Assembly: GCF_003610235.1 (NCBI RefSeq) | Contig: NZ_RAPR01000001.1 | Location: forward strand, 5,146,001-5,210,000 | From: Catellatospora citrea | Lineage (GTDB): Bacteria > Actinomycetota > Actinomycetes > Mycobacteriales > Micromonosporaceae | Direction of reading: 5' to 3' | Length of the DNA stretch: 64,000 nt | Part shown: positions 15,851 to 26,851 of the stretch, one piece after another | Position numbering within the stretch: position 1 is the first letter of the stretch | Layout of the letters: every line of letters starts with the position of its first letter | The notes under the pieces: generated by a model | Seen by the model: only the letters and a program-made list of their open reading frames with translations | The model's database searches: none | What the model was told of the DNA's origin: nothing | Program-made: the position numbers and the translations under genes

Positions 15851-17485
15851 ATGGCCGAGCTGACCATCTCGTCCGAGGAGATCCGTGGAGCGCTTGAGCG
15901 TTTCGTCTCCTCGTACGCGCCCGAGATCTCCCGCGAGGAGGTCGGCGTCGTCACCGAGGCCGGTGACGGCATCGCCAAGGTGGAGGGTCTCCCCTCGACC
16001 ATGGCCAACGAGCTGCTGGAGTTCGCGGACGGCACCCTGGGTGTCGCGCTGAACCTCGACGTCCGCGAGATCGGTGTCGTCGTTCTGGGAGCCTTCGAGG
16101 GCATCGAGGAGGGCCAGCCGGTCAAGCGCACCGGCCGTGTTCTCTCCGTGCCGGTGGGCGACAAGTTCCTGGGCCGCGTGGTGAACCCGCTGGGTGAGCC
16201 GATCGACGGCCTGGGCGAGATCGCCAACGAGGGCTTCCGCGAGCTGGAGCTGCAGGCTCCGAACGTGATGGTCCGCAAGTCGGTGCACGAGCCCCTGGCG
16301 ACCGGCATCAAGGCCATCGACGCGATGACCCCGATCGGCCGTGGCCAGCGTCAGCTGATCATCGGCGACCGCAAGACCGGCAAGACCTCGGTGGCGCTGG
16401 ACGCGATCATCAACCAGCGTGACAACTGGAAGTCCGGCGACCCGGTCAAGCAGGTGCGCTGCATCTACGTCGCGATCGGCCAGAAGGCCTCCACCATCGC
16501 GTCCGTCAAGGGCACGCTGGAGCAGGCCGGCGCGATGGAGTACACCACCATCGTCGCGTCGCCCGCGTCGGACCCGGCCGGCTTCAAGTACCTGTCGCCG
16601 TACGCCGGCTCGGCCATCGGCCAGCACTGGATGTACGCCGGCAAGCACGTTCTGATCGTCTTCGACGACCTGAGCAAGCAGGCCGAGGCCTACCGCGCCG
16701 TGTCGCTGCTGCTGCGCCGCCCGCCGGGCCGTGAGGCCTACCCGGGTGACGTCTTCTACCTGCACTCGCGTCTGCTGGAGCGTTGCGCGAAGCTGTCGGA
16801 CGAGCTGGGCGCGGGCTCGATGACCGGTCTGCCGATCATCGAGACGAAGGCCGGCGACATCTCGGCGTTCATCCCGACCAACGTCATCTCCATCACCGAC
16901 GGACAGATCTTCCTCGAGGAGTCCCTGTTCAACTCGGGTGTGCGGCCGGCCATCAACGTCGGCACGTCGGTCTCCCGGGTCGGTGGCTCGGCGCAGACCA
17001 AGCCGATGCGCAAGGTCTCCGGCCGCCTGCGTCTGGACCTGGCCCAGTACCGCGAGCTGGAGGCGTTCGCCGCCTTCGCCTCGGACCTGGACCGGACCTC
17101 GCTGGCCCAGCTGGAGAAGGGCGGCCGGCTGGTCGAGCTGCTCAAGCAGCAGAACTTCTCGCCGTACCCGATGGAGGAGCAGGCCGTCTCGATCTGGTCC
17201 GGCACCGAGGGCAAGCTCGACGACATCCCGGTCGCCGACGTGCGCCGCTTCGAGGCCGAGTTCCTGCAGCACCTGCGCAGCTCGCACAGCGACGTGCTGA
17301 AGACGATCGCGTCCGGCACCTGGGACGACGACGTCGCGGCCAAGCTCGACAGCGTGATCACCGAGTTCAAGAAGGGCTTCCTGCCCGCCGAGGACTCCCA
17401 GGTGGTCGTGGACGTCGAGGCCGAGGCGCTCGAGGGCGACGAGAAGACCGAGACCGTCACCCGCATCGTGGCTGAGAAGAAGTAG
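15851..17485 (+). CDS. atpA: F0F1 ATP synthase subunit alpha
   Basis: A 544-residue noncatalytic nucleotide-binding subunit. Walker A is GDRKTGKTS (from Gly172); the signatures GSGxxxT-like [20 protein letters not shown] and [15 protein letters not shown] are present. The ATG at 15851 ([10 protein letters not shown]) has AGGAAG 6 nt upstream; an in-frame start at 15818 lacks this. A 128-bp gap separates it from atpH. The C-terminal acidic tail ([17 protein letters not shown]) is an actinobacterial extension. Confidence 0.98.
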   Translation: MAELTISSEEIRGALERFVSSYAPEISREEVGVVTEAGDGIAKVEGLPSTMANELLEFADGTLGVALNLDVREIGVVVLGAFEGIEEGQPVKRTGRVLSVPVGDKFLGRVVNPLGEPIDGLGEIANEGFRELELQAPNVMVRKSVHEPLATGIKAIDAMTPIGRGQRQLIIGDRKTGKTSVALDAIINQRDNWKSGDPVKQVRCIYVAIGQKASTIASVKGTLEQAGAMEYTTIVASPASDPAGFKYLSPYAGSAIGQHWMYAGKHVLIVFDDLSKQAEAYRAVSLLLRRPPGREAYPGDVFYLHSRLLERCAKLSDELGAGSMTGLPIIETKAGDISAFIPTNVISITDGQIFLEESLFNSGVRPAINVGTSVSRVGGSAQTKPMRKVSGRLRLDLAQYRELEAFAAFASDLDRTSLAQLEKGGRLVELLKQQNFSPYPMEEQAVSIWSGTEGKLDDIPVADVRRFEAEFLQHLRSSHSDVLKTIASGTWDDDVAAKLDSVITEFKKGFLPAEDSQVVVDVEAEALEGDEKTETVTRIVAEKK

Positions 17486-17487
17486 CC

Positions 17488-19850
<2,363 letters not shown>

Positions 19851-19861
19851 GTCCGTTCGCA

Positions 19862-19902
19862 GCAAAGGGGCGCCTCTTCCACCGGGAGAGGCGCCCCTTT
19901 GC
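19862..19902 (+). terminator. Terminator after atpD
   Basis: A perfect 16-bp GC-rich stem (GCAAAGGGGCGCCTCT at 19862-19877; AGAGGCGCCCCTTTGC at 19887-19902) with a 9-nt loop, 11 nt after the atpD stop. Without a T-tract it is of the actinobacterial I-shaped type. Confidence 0.8.
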
Positions 19903-19975
19903 CGTCGACCCCGGCCGGGTTCGTTCGGTGGGACGATGCAGGAGCCAACGTCGCATCTGCCTCGTTAGCCACATC

Positions 19976-21247
19976 ATGGTGGCGAAACGGTGGCGTACGG
20001 CGGCGCGGTGGGCACGCTGGAGCGTGCTGGGCGGTACGGCACTGATGCTGCTCAGCGGCGCCTCCCTGGTCACCGTGGACCGGGTGATCGCGCGCTACGA
20101 GGGCGCGATCCACAAGGAGGACCTCTTCGGCGACGAGTCCGGCCGCCAGGCGCCGCCGCGGCCCGAGGACATCAGGGGACCGCTCAACATCCTGCTGGCG
20201 GGCATCGACCCGCGGCACGACGACCCGTTCTGGATCCCGCGGGCCGACTCGATCCTGGTCATGCACATCCCCGCGGGCCTGGACCGCGGCTACCTGTTCT
20301 CGCTGCCCCGGGACCTGCTGGTGGCCATCCCGCCGTTCGCGAAGTCCGGCTACGGCGGCAACCCCGCGGACAAGCTCGCGCACGCGATGTACTTCGGCTC
20401 GATGGTGCCCGGCGACCGGCGCGCCAACCACGCCCAGGGCTTCGAGCTGCTGGCCGCGACGGTCAGCCAGTACACCGGGATCGCCCGGTTCGACGCCGGG
20501 GCGATCATCGACTTCAGCGGCTTCAAGGACGTCATCGACGCGCTCGGCGGGATCGACATGACGGTCGACGAGCGGGTCGCCTCGATCCACCTGGAGCCCG
20601 ACGGCGATCCCCGGGACCGGGGCCCCGGCAGCACCGGCTACGTCGGCGAGCAGATGGTCTACGAGCCGGGCCTGCGCCACTTCAAGGGCTGGCAGGCGCT
20701 GGACTACGCCCGGCAGCGCTACGTGACCGGCGGCGACTACGCCCGCCAGCGGCACCAGCAGCAGCTGGTCCGCGCGATGATCTCCAAGGCGTTCAGCGAC
20801 GACGTGCTGACCGACCCGGTGCAGATGGACACCGTGCTGCGGGCGGCCGGGCAGTCGCTCACCTTCAGCGGCCGCGGGCACAGCGTGATCGACTGGGCCT
20901 TCGCGTTGCAGGACCTGCGCCCCGGCACCGTGCACATGATGAAGCTGTCCGGGGGCGGAGTGGGCCGCTACGTCGTCGACAAGGGCAAGGACGACGACGA
21001 GGGCGACGACGGCGGCGGCGACGACGGCGGCGATGACGGCGACGACGGCGGTGGGGACGACGACGACGGCGACGACGGGGACGACGGCGACAAGAAGGAC
21101 GACAAGAAGAAGAAGTCCAAGCCCAAGATGAAGTACCAGTACCTGGGCGAGCAGCTGGACGGCTATGCCCGCCAGTTCCTCGCCTCGGTCGCCGCCGGCT
21201 CGGTCGAGAACTTCGTGGCGTTCCATCCGGAAATGCTGAGTAAGTGA
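19976..21247 (+). CDS. LCP (LytR-CpsA-Psr) family cell-wall ligase with Asp/Gly-rich insertion
   Basis: A 423-residue protein: an N-terminal cytoplasmic patch and membrane anchor (about residues 12-35), then an extracellular LCP domain with LNILLAGIDPR, RADSILVMHIP, LFSLPRDLLVAIP, FSGFKDVIDALGGIDMTVDERV, GWQALDYARQRYVTGGDYARQRHQQQLVRAM. These carry the Asp/Arg pattern of LCP phosphotransferases, which attach polymers such as arabinogalactan or teichoic acids to peptidoglycan. Residues ~336-385 are a low-complexity acidic run of Asp and Gly followed by a Lys-rich patch. The frame then returns to normal sequence (YQYLGEQLDGYARQFLASV), so this is an insertion and not a frameshift. It sits between atpD and atpC. 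Confidence 0.9.
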   Translation: MVAKRWRTAARWARWSVLGGTALMLLSGASLVTVDRVIARYEGAIHKEDLFGDESGRQAPPRPEDIRGPLNILLAGIDPRHDDPFWIPRADSILVMHIPAGLDRGYLFSLPRDLLVAIPPFAKSGYGGNPADKLAHAMYFGSMVPGDRRANHAQGFELLAATVSQYTGIARFDAGAIIDFSGFKDVIDALGGIDMTVDERVASIHLEPDGDPRDRGPGSTGYVGEQMVYEPGLRHFKGWQALDYARQRYVTGGDYARQRHQQQLVRAMISKAFSDDVLTDPVQMDTVLRAAGQSLTFSGRGHSVIDWAFALQDLRPGTVHMMKLSGGGVGRYVVDKGKDDDEGDDGGGDDGGDDGDDGGGDDDDGDDGDDGDKKDDKKKKSKPKMKYQYLGEQLDGYARQFLASVAAGSVENFVAFHPEMLSK

Positions 21248-21344
21248 GAGTGGCCCGCAGCTCACACTGACCGGTCCTGGTGGGGACCGCTGATCACCGG
21301 CGGTTAGACTCGCTGCACCAATCTTGCACACCTGAGGAGTCATC

Positions 21345-21629
21345 GTGGCCAAGCTGCTCCAGGTCGAGCTCGTCGCCGTCGAGGAGAAGGTCTGGTCCGG
21401 GCAGGCCGAGATGGTCATCGCCCGCACCACCGAGGGCGAGCTGGGCGTGCTGCCCAGCCACGCGCCGCTGCTCGGCCAACTGGCCAACCCGGGCGGGGTG
21501 CGCATCATCCTCCCCGGCGGCGAGGAGAGGGCCTACGACGTCCACGGCGGCTTCCTGTCGGTCACGACCGAGGGCGTGACGGTCCTGGCGGAGACCGCGA
21601 CCCCGGTCGCCCCGGCCGCGCGCCACTGA
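21345..21629 (+). CDS. atpC: F0F1 ATP synthase subunit epsilon
   Basis: A 94-residue epsilon subunit containing only the N-terminal beta-sandwich (VELVAVEEKVWSGQAEMVIARTTEGELGVLPSHAPLLGQL, then VHGGFLSVTTEGVTVLAETA). The C-terminal regulatory helical hairpin is missing or minimal, as in mycobacterial epsilon, which is about 120 residues. GTG start at 21345 with GAGGAG upstream. It is separated from atpD by a terminator and the LCP gene, so its level must be set by a separate promoter or by read-through. DUF2550 follows 22 nt downstream. Confidence 0.95.
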   Translation: MAKLLQVELVAVEEKVWSGQAEMVIARTTEGELGVLPSHAPLLGQLANPGGVRIILPGGEERAYDVHGGFLSVTTEGVTVLAETATPVAPAARH

Positions 21630-21651
21630 GCGACCAGCGCCCCCGACGACG

Positions 21652-22074
21652 ATGAGGTCGCTGCTCGAAGTAGTCGCCATCGGCCTCGTCGTCCTGCTCG
21701 CCCTGCTGGCGGGCCTCTTCGTGCGCCGCGAGGTGTTCGCGCGCGGCCACGGCACCGTCGAGCTCTACCTCCGGCTGCGGCAGACGGCCGGAGGCCGCGG
21801 CTGGGCGCCCGGCTTCGCCCAGTTCCGCGGCGACGAGCTGCGCTGGTACCGGATGTTCAGCCTCTCCCCGCGCCCCCGCCGCACGCTCTCGCGCCGCGAC
21901 CTGAAGGTGATCGCCCGACGCGCGCCCAGCGAGGAGGAGTCGGTGCTGGTGCCCGCCGACTGGGTGGTGCTGCAGTGCGCCGACTCGCGGGCCCAGGTGG
22001 AGATCGCCATGCCGCTGCACACGGTCACCGGCTTCCTCTCCTGGCTCGAAGCCGCCGCCCCCTACTCGACATAG
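21652..22074 (+). CDS. DUF2550 family membrane-anchored protein
   Basis: A 140-residue protein with one N-terminal transmembrane helix (LLEVVAIGLVVLLALLAGLF) and a cytoplasmic domain containing RGWAPGFAQFRGDELRWYRMFSLSPRPRRTLSRRDL. The composition and position next to atpC match DUF2550, an actinobacterial family of unknown function regularly found downstream of the ATP synthase genes. It probably shares a transcript with atpC. Confidence 0.85.
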   Translation: MRSLLEVVAIGLVVLLALLAGLFVRREVFARGHGTVELYLRLRQTAGGRGWAPGFAQFRGDELRWYRMFSLSPRPRRTLSRRDLKVIARRAPSEEESVLVPADWVVLQCADSRAQVEIAMPLHTVTGFLSWLEAAAPYST

Positions 22075-22096
22075 CGCATGCCGGGCCGACCCCTGA

Positions 22097-22891
22097 TCAG
22101 GGTGCCGGCGCGCGGCGGTAGCGGTGCAGGGCGAGCGGGATCGCGAGCAGCAGGGCCGCGGCGATCCAGGTCAACGCCAGCGGGTACGCCGAGGGCGGGG
22201 TCGCGCCGGAACCCGCGGGTTCGTTGCCCCACAGCAGGCGCAGCGCCGTGACGACGACGGAGACGGGGTTCGCCTCGGCGAGCGGGCGCAGCCACGACGG
22301 CATGGTGTCCGGCGGCGCCAGCACGTTCGACACGAACGTCAACGGGATCAGGCACACCGGCACCAGCACCCGGGCCGCGCCAGGGCCGCGTACGGACAGT
22401 CCCACGACCACGGACAGCCACGTGACGGCGTACCCGAAGGTCAGGACCAGCAGGAAGCCCGCCGCGGCCGCAGCGGGGCCGCTGTGCACGCGCCAGCCCG
22501 CGATCACCCCCGTCGCCGCCGCGACCGCCGCCGTCATCGCGATCCGGACCAGGTCCGCCGCGGTACGCCCGAACAGCACCGCGGAGGCGGGCACGGGCAG
22601 CGTGCGGAACCGGTCGACCACGCCGCCGCGCACGTCCTGCGCGACGCCCACCGCGGCCAGCCCGGCGGTGATCGCGACCGCCTGCACGAGCAGGCCCGGG
22701 GCCAGGAACCCGGGATAGGAGGCCACCCCCGGCACCGCGACCACGCCGCTCAGCACCACGCCGAACAGCAGCATGAACAGCACGGGTTGCAGCAGGGGCA
22801 GCACCAGCAGGCGCGGCTCCCGCCGGCCGCGCAGCAGCCCGCGCCGGGCCGTGACCCACACGTCCTGCGCCGCCGCCGCCAACTCGCTCAT
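22097..22891 (-). CDS. ABC-2 type exporter permease (DrrB-like)
   Basis: A 264-residue membrane protein with about six spans, including LLVLPLLQPVLFMLLFGVVLSG, and the family signature RFRTLPVPASAVLFGRTAADL. It resembles DrrB-type daunorubicin-resistance permeases. The downstream partner of the 22947-23918 ATPase; a 20-codon reading frame links the two genes through overlapping start and stop codons. The stop codon lies inside a 12-bp palindrome CCCTGATCAGGG (22091-22102) shared with the convergent DUF2550 gene end. Substrate unknown. Confidence 0.88.
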   Translation of the reverse strand: MSELAAAAQDVWVTARRGLLRGRREPRLLVLPLLQPVLFMLLFGVVLSGVVAVPGVASYPGFLAPGLLVQAVAITAGLAAVGVAQDVRGGVVDRFRTLPVPASAVLFGRTAADLVRIAMTAAVAAATGVIAGWRVHSGPAAAAAGFLLVLTFGYAVTWLSVVVGLSVRGPGAARVLVPVCLIPLTFVSNVLAPPDTMPSWLRPLAEANPVSVVVTALRLLWGNEPAGSGATPPSAYPLALTWIAAALLLAIPLALHRYRRAPAP

Positions 22892-22950
22892 GCCGTCCCC
22901 TCGCTGCGCTCGTCGGCGGTATGCCGAAGGTTCATGATCCGCTCGCTCAT
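22888..22950 (-). CDS. 20-codon linker reading frame between ABC genes
   Basis: Encodes MSERIMNLRHTADERSEGTA. Its ATG overlaps the ATPase stop (ATGA at 22947-22950) and its TGA overlaps the permease start (ATGA at 22888-22891), so ribosomes could pass from gene to gene without leaving the message. Whether the peptide itself matters is unknown. The stretch CGCCGACGAGCGCAGC also occurs at the junction of the other ABC operon (about 8350-8370), so it may be a dispersed sequence and not a gene. Confidence 0.3.
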   Translation of the reverse strand: MSERIMNLRHTADERSEGTA

Positions 22951-23918
22951 GCGCGGGCTTCCTCGTCGGCCAGGGTCGGGGTGGCGGCCTGGCCGGTGAG
23001 CTTGCGGAACACGTCGTCGAGGCTGGCCCGGTGGATGCCGATGTCGACCGGTTCGACGCCCGCCGCGTCGAGCCGGCGGACCAGTTCGACCAGGGCCGGG
23101 GTGCCCGCCACGACCGGCGCCTGGACCAGGTGCTGATCCAGGAAGACCACGGCCCGGCCGCCGCAGACCCGGTTCAGGATGTCCTCGGCGACCTGGGTCT
23201 CGGCCCGGTTGCCCAGCACCACCTGCAGCCGGTCGCCGCCGATGTGCCGGGTCAGCTCGTCCGGCGTGCCGCGGGTGAGCACGTGGCCGCGGTCGAGCAC
23301 CACGATCTGATCGGCGAGCTCGTCGGCCTCGTCCAGGTGCCGGGTCGCCAGCAGCAGGGTCGTGCCGGCGCGTACCCGTTCGCTGATCACGTCCCAGATG
23401 CCCAGCCGGCTGCGCTGGTCCAGCCCGGCGGTGGGCTCGTCGAGCAGGACCACGGGCGGCGCGTTCACCAGCGCGGCGGCCAGGTCGAGCCGGCGGCGCA
23501 TACCGGCCGGGTAGCAGCGCACGGGCCGGTGCGCGGCCTCGCTCAGGTGGAACCGCTCCAGCAGCTCCTCGGCCCGCACCCGGGCCCGCCGCCGGCCGAG
23601 CCGGTGCAGGCGGCCGAGCTGCTCCAGGTTCTCGAAGCCGGTGAGGAAGTCGTCGACGGCCGGGCGCTGCCCGCACATGCCGATGTCCTGGCGTGCCCAG
23701 CGCGGGCGGGACAGCACGTCGACGCCGTTGACCAGGCAGCTGCCCGCGTCGGGGCGCAGCAGGGTGGCCATGATCCGCACCGCGGTGGTCTTGCCGGCCC
23801 GATCCGGTCCGAGCAGGCCCAGCACGGTGCCCTCCGGCACGCTCAGGGACAGGCCGGCCAGGGCGGTCACCGAGCCGTACCGCTTGACCAGCCCTTCCGC
23901 GACGATCGCAGCGGCCAT
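22947..23918 (-). CDS. ABC-2 exporter ATP-binding protein (DrrA-like) with atypical motifs
   Basis: An ATPase of 323 residues from the ATG at 23918 (a GTG at 23924 would add two). Walker A is GPDRAGKTTA, with Asp-Arg in place of the usual Asn-Gly; the signature is YPAGMRRRLDL instead of YSGGMRRRLDL; Walker B VVLLDEPTAGLD is normal; the switch region is ATRHLDEADELAD. The C-terminal ~80 residues have the DrrA-type extension ending in a conserved LDDVFRKLTG. Altered signature residues are seen in DrrA relatives, but Pro-Ala here is unusual. Forms an exporter with the 22097-22891 permease. Confidence 0.86.
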   Translation of the reverse strand: MAAAIVAEGLVKRYGSVTALAGLSLSVPEGTVLGLLGPDRAGKTTAVRIMATLLRPDAGSCLVNGVDVLSRPRWARQDIGMCGQRPAVDDFLTGFENLEQLGRLHRLGRRRARVRAEELLERFHLSEAAHRPVRCYPAGMRRRLDLAAALVNAPPVVLLDEPTAGLDQRSRLGIWDVISERVRAGTTLLLATRHLDEADELADQIVVLDRGHVLTRGTPDELTRHIGGDRLQVVLGNRAETQVAEDILNRVCGGRAVVFLDQHLVQAPVVAGTPALVELVRRLDAAGVEPVDIGIHRASLDDVFRKLTGQAATPTLADEEARA

Positions 23919-23966
23919 GGACACACGGTAGTCACGGTATGGACCCGGCGCGCCGGATCCGCCCTT

Positions 23967-24353
23967 TTACCGGGTCGCGACCAGTTCGACCTCGTAGCCC
24001 TGGGTGTCCTCCAGGTATGCCGCGTAGCTGTCCGGGCCGCCCGCGTGCGGGTGCCGGTCGGCGAACAGCAGCCGCCAGCCGTGCTCGCCCGCCGCCGCGA
24101 CCAGCCGGTCCACGTCGGCGGGAGACCCCGCGTGCAGCGCCAGGTGGTTCAGCCCGGGTGCGCGCCGCTCGTGCCGGTCGCCGACCAGGTCGGGCGAACT
24201 CTCGAAGACGACGTACGCCGTGCCGTGCCGCCAGGAGACCCCGGCGTCCCAGCGCTGGTGCTCGACCCAGCCCAGCTCGGTCAGCAGCCAGCCCCAGGAA
24301 CGCTCGGTCGCCGCCAGGTCCGGCACCCACACCTCGACGTGGTGCAGGCTCAC
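23967..24353 (-). CDS. VOC (glyoxalase/bleomycin-resistance fold) family protein
   Basis: A 128-residue metalloprotein-fold protein with two beta-alpha-beta-beta-beta units: LHHVEVWVPDLAATERSWGWLL and LNHLALHAGSPADVDRLV, with possible metal ligands at the two His positions and in GYEVELVAT. The GTG start at 24353 overlaps the stop of the adenosyltransferase gene (GTGA), so the two are coupled. The substrate cannot be told from sequence; a role connected with B12 or CoA metabolism is only a neighbourhood guess. Confidence 0.8.
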   Translation of the reverse strand: MSLHHVEVWVPDLAATERSWGWLLTELGWVEHQRWDAGVSWRHGTAYVVFESSPDLVGDRHERRAPGLNHLALHAGSPADVDRLVAAAGEHGWRLLFADRHPHAGGPDSYAAYLEDTQGYEVELVATR

Positions 24354-24928
24354 CGGTTGGCCCCGGGCACCCACTTCACGTCGGCCGTGCCATCGGAATT
24401 GGCGACTCTTCCGAGGATGAACAGCAGATCGGAGAGCCGGTTGAGATACTGTGCGGGCAGCGGGCCGGTGCGCTCCGCGTCCACGCTCAGCAGCGCGAAC
24501 GAGGAACGTTCCGCGCGCCGGGCGGTGGTTCGCGCGACGTGCAGCAGGGCCGCACCCGGCGAACCCCCCGGCAGGATAAAAGAATCCAGCTTGGTCAGTC
24601 GTGCGTTGAACTCGTCGCACCAGCCTTCCAGGCGGGTGACGTAGTCCTGCGTGACGCGCAGCGGCGGGTACTTCGGATCGGGGGTGATCGGGTTGCACAG
24701 GTCGGCGCCCACGTCGAACAGATCGTTCTGGATGAGGGTCAGCACGTTGCGCACATCATCGGCTAGGTTGCCCAGAGCGAGCGCCACCCCCAAGGCGGCG
24801 TTGCACTCGTCCACATCGGCGTACGCGGTGATGCGCGGATCGGTCTTGTCCACGCGCTCGCCGTTGCCGAGCGCGGTGGTGCCGGCGTCGCCGGTCCTGG
24901 TGTAGATGCGGGTGAGGTGAACAGCCAT
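24350..24928 (-). CDS. Cob(I)alamin adenosyltransferase, PduO type
   Basis: A 192-residue trimeric helical-bundle enzyme that makes adenosylcobalamin. Diagnostic segments are the ATP-binding [23 protein letters not shown] near the N-terminus, [37 protein letters not shown] and [12 protein letters not shown]. AdoCbl is the cofactor of the ethylmalonyl-CoA mutase encoded at 29670, so this gene serves that pathway among others. It is divergent from murA, with 85 bp between the starts. Confidence 0.95.
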   Translation of the reverse strand: MAVHLTRIYTRTGDAGTTALGNGERVDKTDPRITAYADVDECNAALGVALALGNLADDVRNVLTLIQNDLFDVGADLCNPITPDPKYPPLRVTQDYVTRLEGWCDEFNARLTKLDSFILPGGSPGAALLHVARTTARRAERSSFALLSVDAERTGPLPAQYLNRLSDLLFILGRVANSDGTADVKWVPGANR

Positions 24929-25013
24929 GACAGCGAGCCTAATGGTGGCCGACGGTGGTGACTCCGTCGGCGCGTTGCTGGCGGGCGTCCGGACGGGGGG
25001 TCCGGCTTCTACG

Positions 25014-26303
25014 ATGGCCGACGTGGATGTGATCCGGGTCAAGGGCGGCGTACGACTGGCCGGCGAGGTCGGCGTGGTCGGCGCGAAGAACAGCGCGCTC
25101 AAACTGATGGCGGCGGCGTTACTGGCCGAGGGCGAGAGCGTGATCACCAACGTGCCGCGCATTACCGACATAGCGCTGATGGGGGAGGTGCTGCGGCGGC
25201 TGGGCGCGGACGTGGTCTTCTCCGATGACCGGGTGCGCATCAACGTGCCTGCCAGGCTGCACCCCGAGGCTGACTACGAGCTGGTCCGCCGGTTGCGGGC
25301 GTCGATCTGCGTGCTCGGGCCGCTGCTGGCGCGCTGCGGCCGGGTGCGGGTCGCGCACCCGGGCGGCGACGCGATCGGCTCCCGCGGGCTGGACATGCAC
25401 GTGTCCGGCCTGGCGAAGATGGGCGCGGACATCAGCGGCGAGCACGGCTTCGTCGTCGCCGAGGCCCCGTCGGGCCTGCACGGCGCGAAGATCAGCTTGG
25501 ACTTCCCGAGCGTCGGCGCGACCGAGAACCTGCTGATGGCGGCCGTGCTGGCGCGCGGCACCACGGTGATCGACAACGTGGCGCGCGAGCCGGAGATCGT
25601 CGACATCTGCCGGATGCTGACCGGGATGGGCGCGCGCATCGAGGGCGCGGGCACCTCCGAGCTGACCGTGCACGGCGTCGAGGCGCTCCGGCCCGTCGAG
25701 CACGCCACCATCGGCGACCGCATCGTCGCCGGCACCTGGGCCTTCGGGGCCGCGATGACCCGCGGCGACGTCACCGTGCGCGGCATCGACCCGCGCTGCC
25801 TGGAGATCGCCCTGGACAAGATCCAGCAGGCGGGCGGCTCGGTCGACTACGGCCCCGACTGGTTCCGGGTGCGCATCGCCGACCGGCCCACCGCGGTCGA
25901 CGTACGCACGCTGCCCTTCCCGGGTTTCGCCACCGACCTGCTGCCGATGGCCATCGGCATGGCCGCGGTGGCCGACGGCGTCTCGCTGATCACGGAGAAC
26001 ATCTTCGACGGGCGGTTCATGTTCGCCGAGGAGCTCAAGCGGCTCGGCGCGGACATCCGCATCGAGGGCCACCACGCGATGGTCCGGGGCCGGGAGAACC
26101 TGTCCAGCGCCGAGGTCACCGCGAGCGACATCCGGGCCGGAGCCGGGCTGGTCATCGCCGGCCTGTGCGGCGACGGCGTGACCACGGTCCGCGCCGTGCA
26201 CCACATCGACCGCGGCTACCCCGACTTCGCCGGCGACCTGCGCGCCCTCGGCGTCGAAGTCGAACGCGCCGAAACCCCCGCCGACCCCGAATACGGCTTC
26301 TGA
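25014..26303 (+). CDS. murA: UDP-N-acetylglucosamine 1-carboxyvinyltransferase (Cys-to-Asp form)
   Basis: A 429-residue enolpyruvyl transferase for the first committed step of peptidoglycan synthesis. Conserved Lys in GAKNSALK (Lys25), [28 protein letters not shown] and [22 protein letters not shown] identify the family. The active-site loop reads [15 protein letters not shown], so Asp119 replaces the catalytic Cys115 of the E. coli enzyme. This substitution is known in mycobacterial and other actinobacterial MurA and makes the enzyme insensitive to fosfomycin. Start ATG at 25014 ([12 protein letters not shown]); upstream in-frame codons encode non-conserved sequence. Ends just before palindrome A2. 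Confidence 0.97.
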   Translation: MADVDVIRVKGGVRLAGEVGVVGAKNSALKLMAAALLAEGESVITNVPRITDIALMGEVLRRLGADVVFSDDRVRINVPARLHPEADYELVRRLRASICVLGPLLARCGRVRVAHPGGDAIGSRGLDMHVSGLAKMGADISGEHGFVVAEAPSGLHGAKISLDFPSVGATENLLMAAVLARGTTVIDNVAREPEIVDICRMLTGMGARIEGAGTSELTVHGVEALRPVEHATIGDRIVAGTWAFGAAMTRGDVTVRGIDPRCLEIALDKIQQAGGSVDYGPDWFRVRIADRPTAVDVRTLPFPGFATDLLPMAIGMAAVADGVSLITENIFDGRFMFAEELKRLGADIRIEGHHAMVRGRENLSSAEVTASDIRAGAGLVIAGLCGDGVTTVRAVHHIDRGYPDFAGDLRALGVEVERAETPADPEYGF

Positions 26304-26337
26304 CCCGCCCCCGCCCCGCCCCCGGCGCTCCCGTGCC

Positions 26338-26398
26338 GCAACTCTTACAGACTCGCGGCCTCAGAGACGGTCTGAGGCCGCGAGTCTTTAAGAGTTGC
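26338..26398. repeat. Palindrome family A, copy 2
   Basis: Arms 26338-26365 and 26371-26398 (28 bp, one mismatch at 26348) with loop GACGG. Arms are identical to copy 1 at 2303 apart from that base; only the loop differs. It lies between convergent murA and the DUF2007-like gene. Confidence 0.9.
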
Positions 26399-26463
26399 GC
26401 GGCCGCGGGCCGCGGGGCGCGGGCGTGGGGCCGGGTGCCGGCGGCGTTGACGGCAACCGGGGA

Positions 26464-26784
26464 TCAGCGGGTCTCGCCGACGACGCGGCGGGCGCGGCTG
26501 ACCTCGTCGGCGAAGACCAGCACCCGGATTCGCCCGTCGGGTGCGGTGGCGAGTGTGGCTCGGATGCCGACGCTGTGCAGGTGCTCGCGGATGAGCGTCG
26601 CGTCGGCGAGGGTACGAACGACGGCGGCACTGGCGAGCAGGCCGTAGTCGTCGAGGGCGGGGCTCGGCGCGACCGGGGCGGGTGTCTCGGCGTCGCGCTG
26701 CAGGCCGCGGTGCAGCACCACGGCGAGGACCGCGATCGTCAGGATCGCGACCATCGGGCCGGCGAGATAGGCACTAGCAGGCAT
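26464..26784 (-). CDS. Membrane-anchored DUF2007-like signal-transducing protein
   Basis: A 106-residue protein with one N-terminal transmembrane helix (YLAGPMVAILTIAVLAVVLHRGL) and a C-terminal alpha/beta domain VVRTLADATLIREHLHSVGIRATLATAPDGRIRVLVFADEVSRARRVV that fits the DUF2007 (putative prokaryotic signal transducing protein) pattern. The ATG at 26784 (MPASAYLAG) is used; longer readings lack family-like sequence. Function unknown. Its 5' region abuts the promoter of the 3-hydroxybutyryl-CoA dehydrogenase gene. Confidence 0.7.
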   Translation of the reverse strand: MPASAYLAGPMVAILTIAVLAVVLHRGLQRDAETPAPVAPSPALDDYGLLASAAVVRTLADATLIREHLHSVGIRATLATAPDGRIRVLVFADEVSRARRVVGETR

Positions 26785-26833
26785 GATCCCAGTCTGCACC
26801 TCCGTGGCGGGGTCGCGAGGCCGTTCGCACCCT

Positions 26834-26851
26834 CCTGAGCGATCGTTTAGG
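26834..26851. promoter_or_regulatory. EMC-pathway palindrome, site 1 (before hbd)
   Basis: CCTGAGCGATCGTTTAGG, 14 of 18 positions symmetric with a perfect CGATCG core, 74 nt upstream of the 3-hydroxybutyryl-CoA dehydrogenase start. Related sites stand before four other ethylmalonyl-CoA pathway units (29644, 44770, 52310, 52842). Probably the operator of a shared regulator. Confidence 0.6.

Noticed and set aside
20980..21135. Frameshift in the LCP gene at the Asp/Gly tract
   Set aside because: The same frame continues into a plausible, non-repetitive C-terminal segment and the stop is well placed before atpC.
22091..22102. CCCTGATCAGGG as a regulatory operator
   Set aside because: It contains the stop codon of the permease gene and sits between convergent genes; at most a weak shared terminator.
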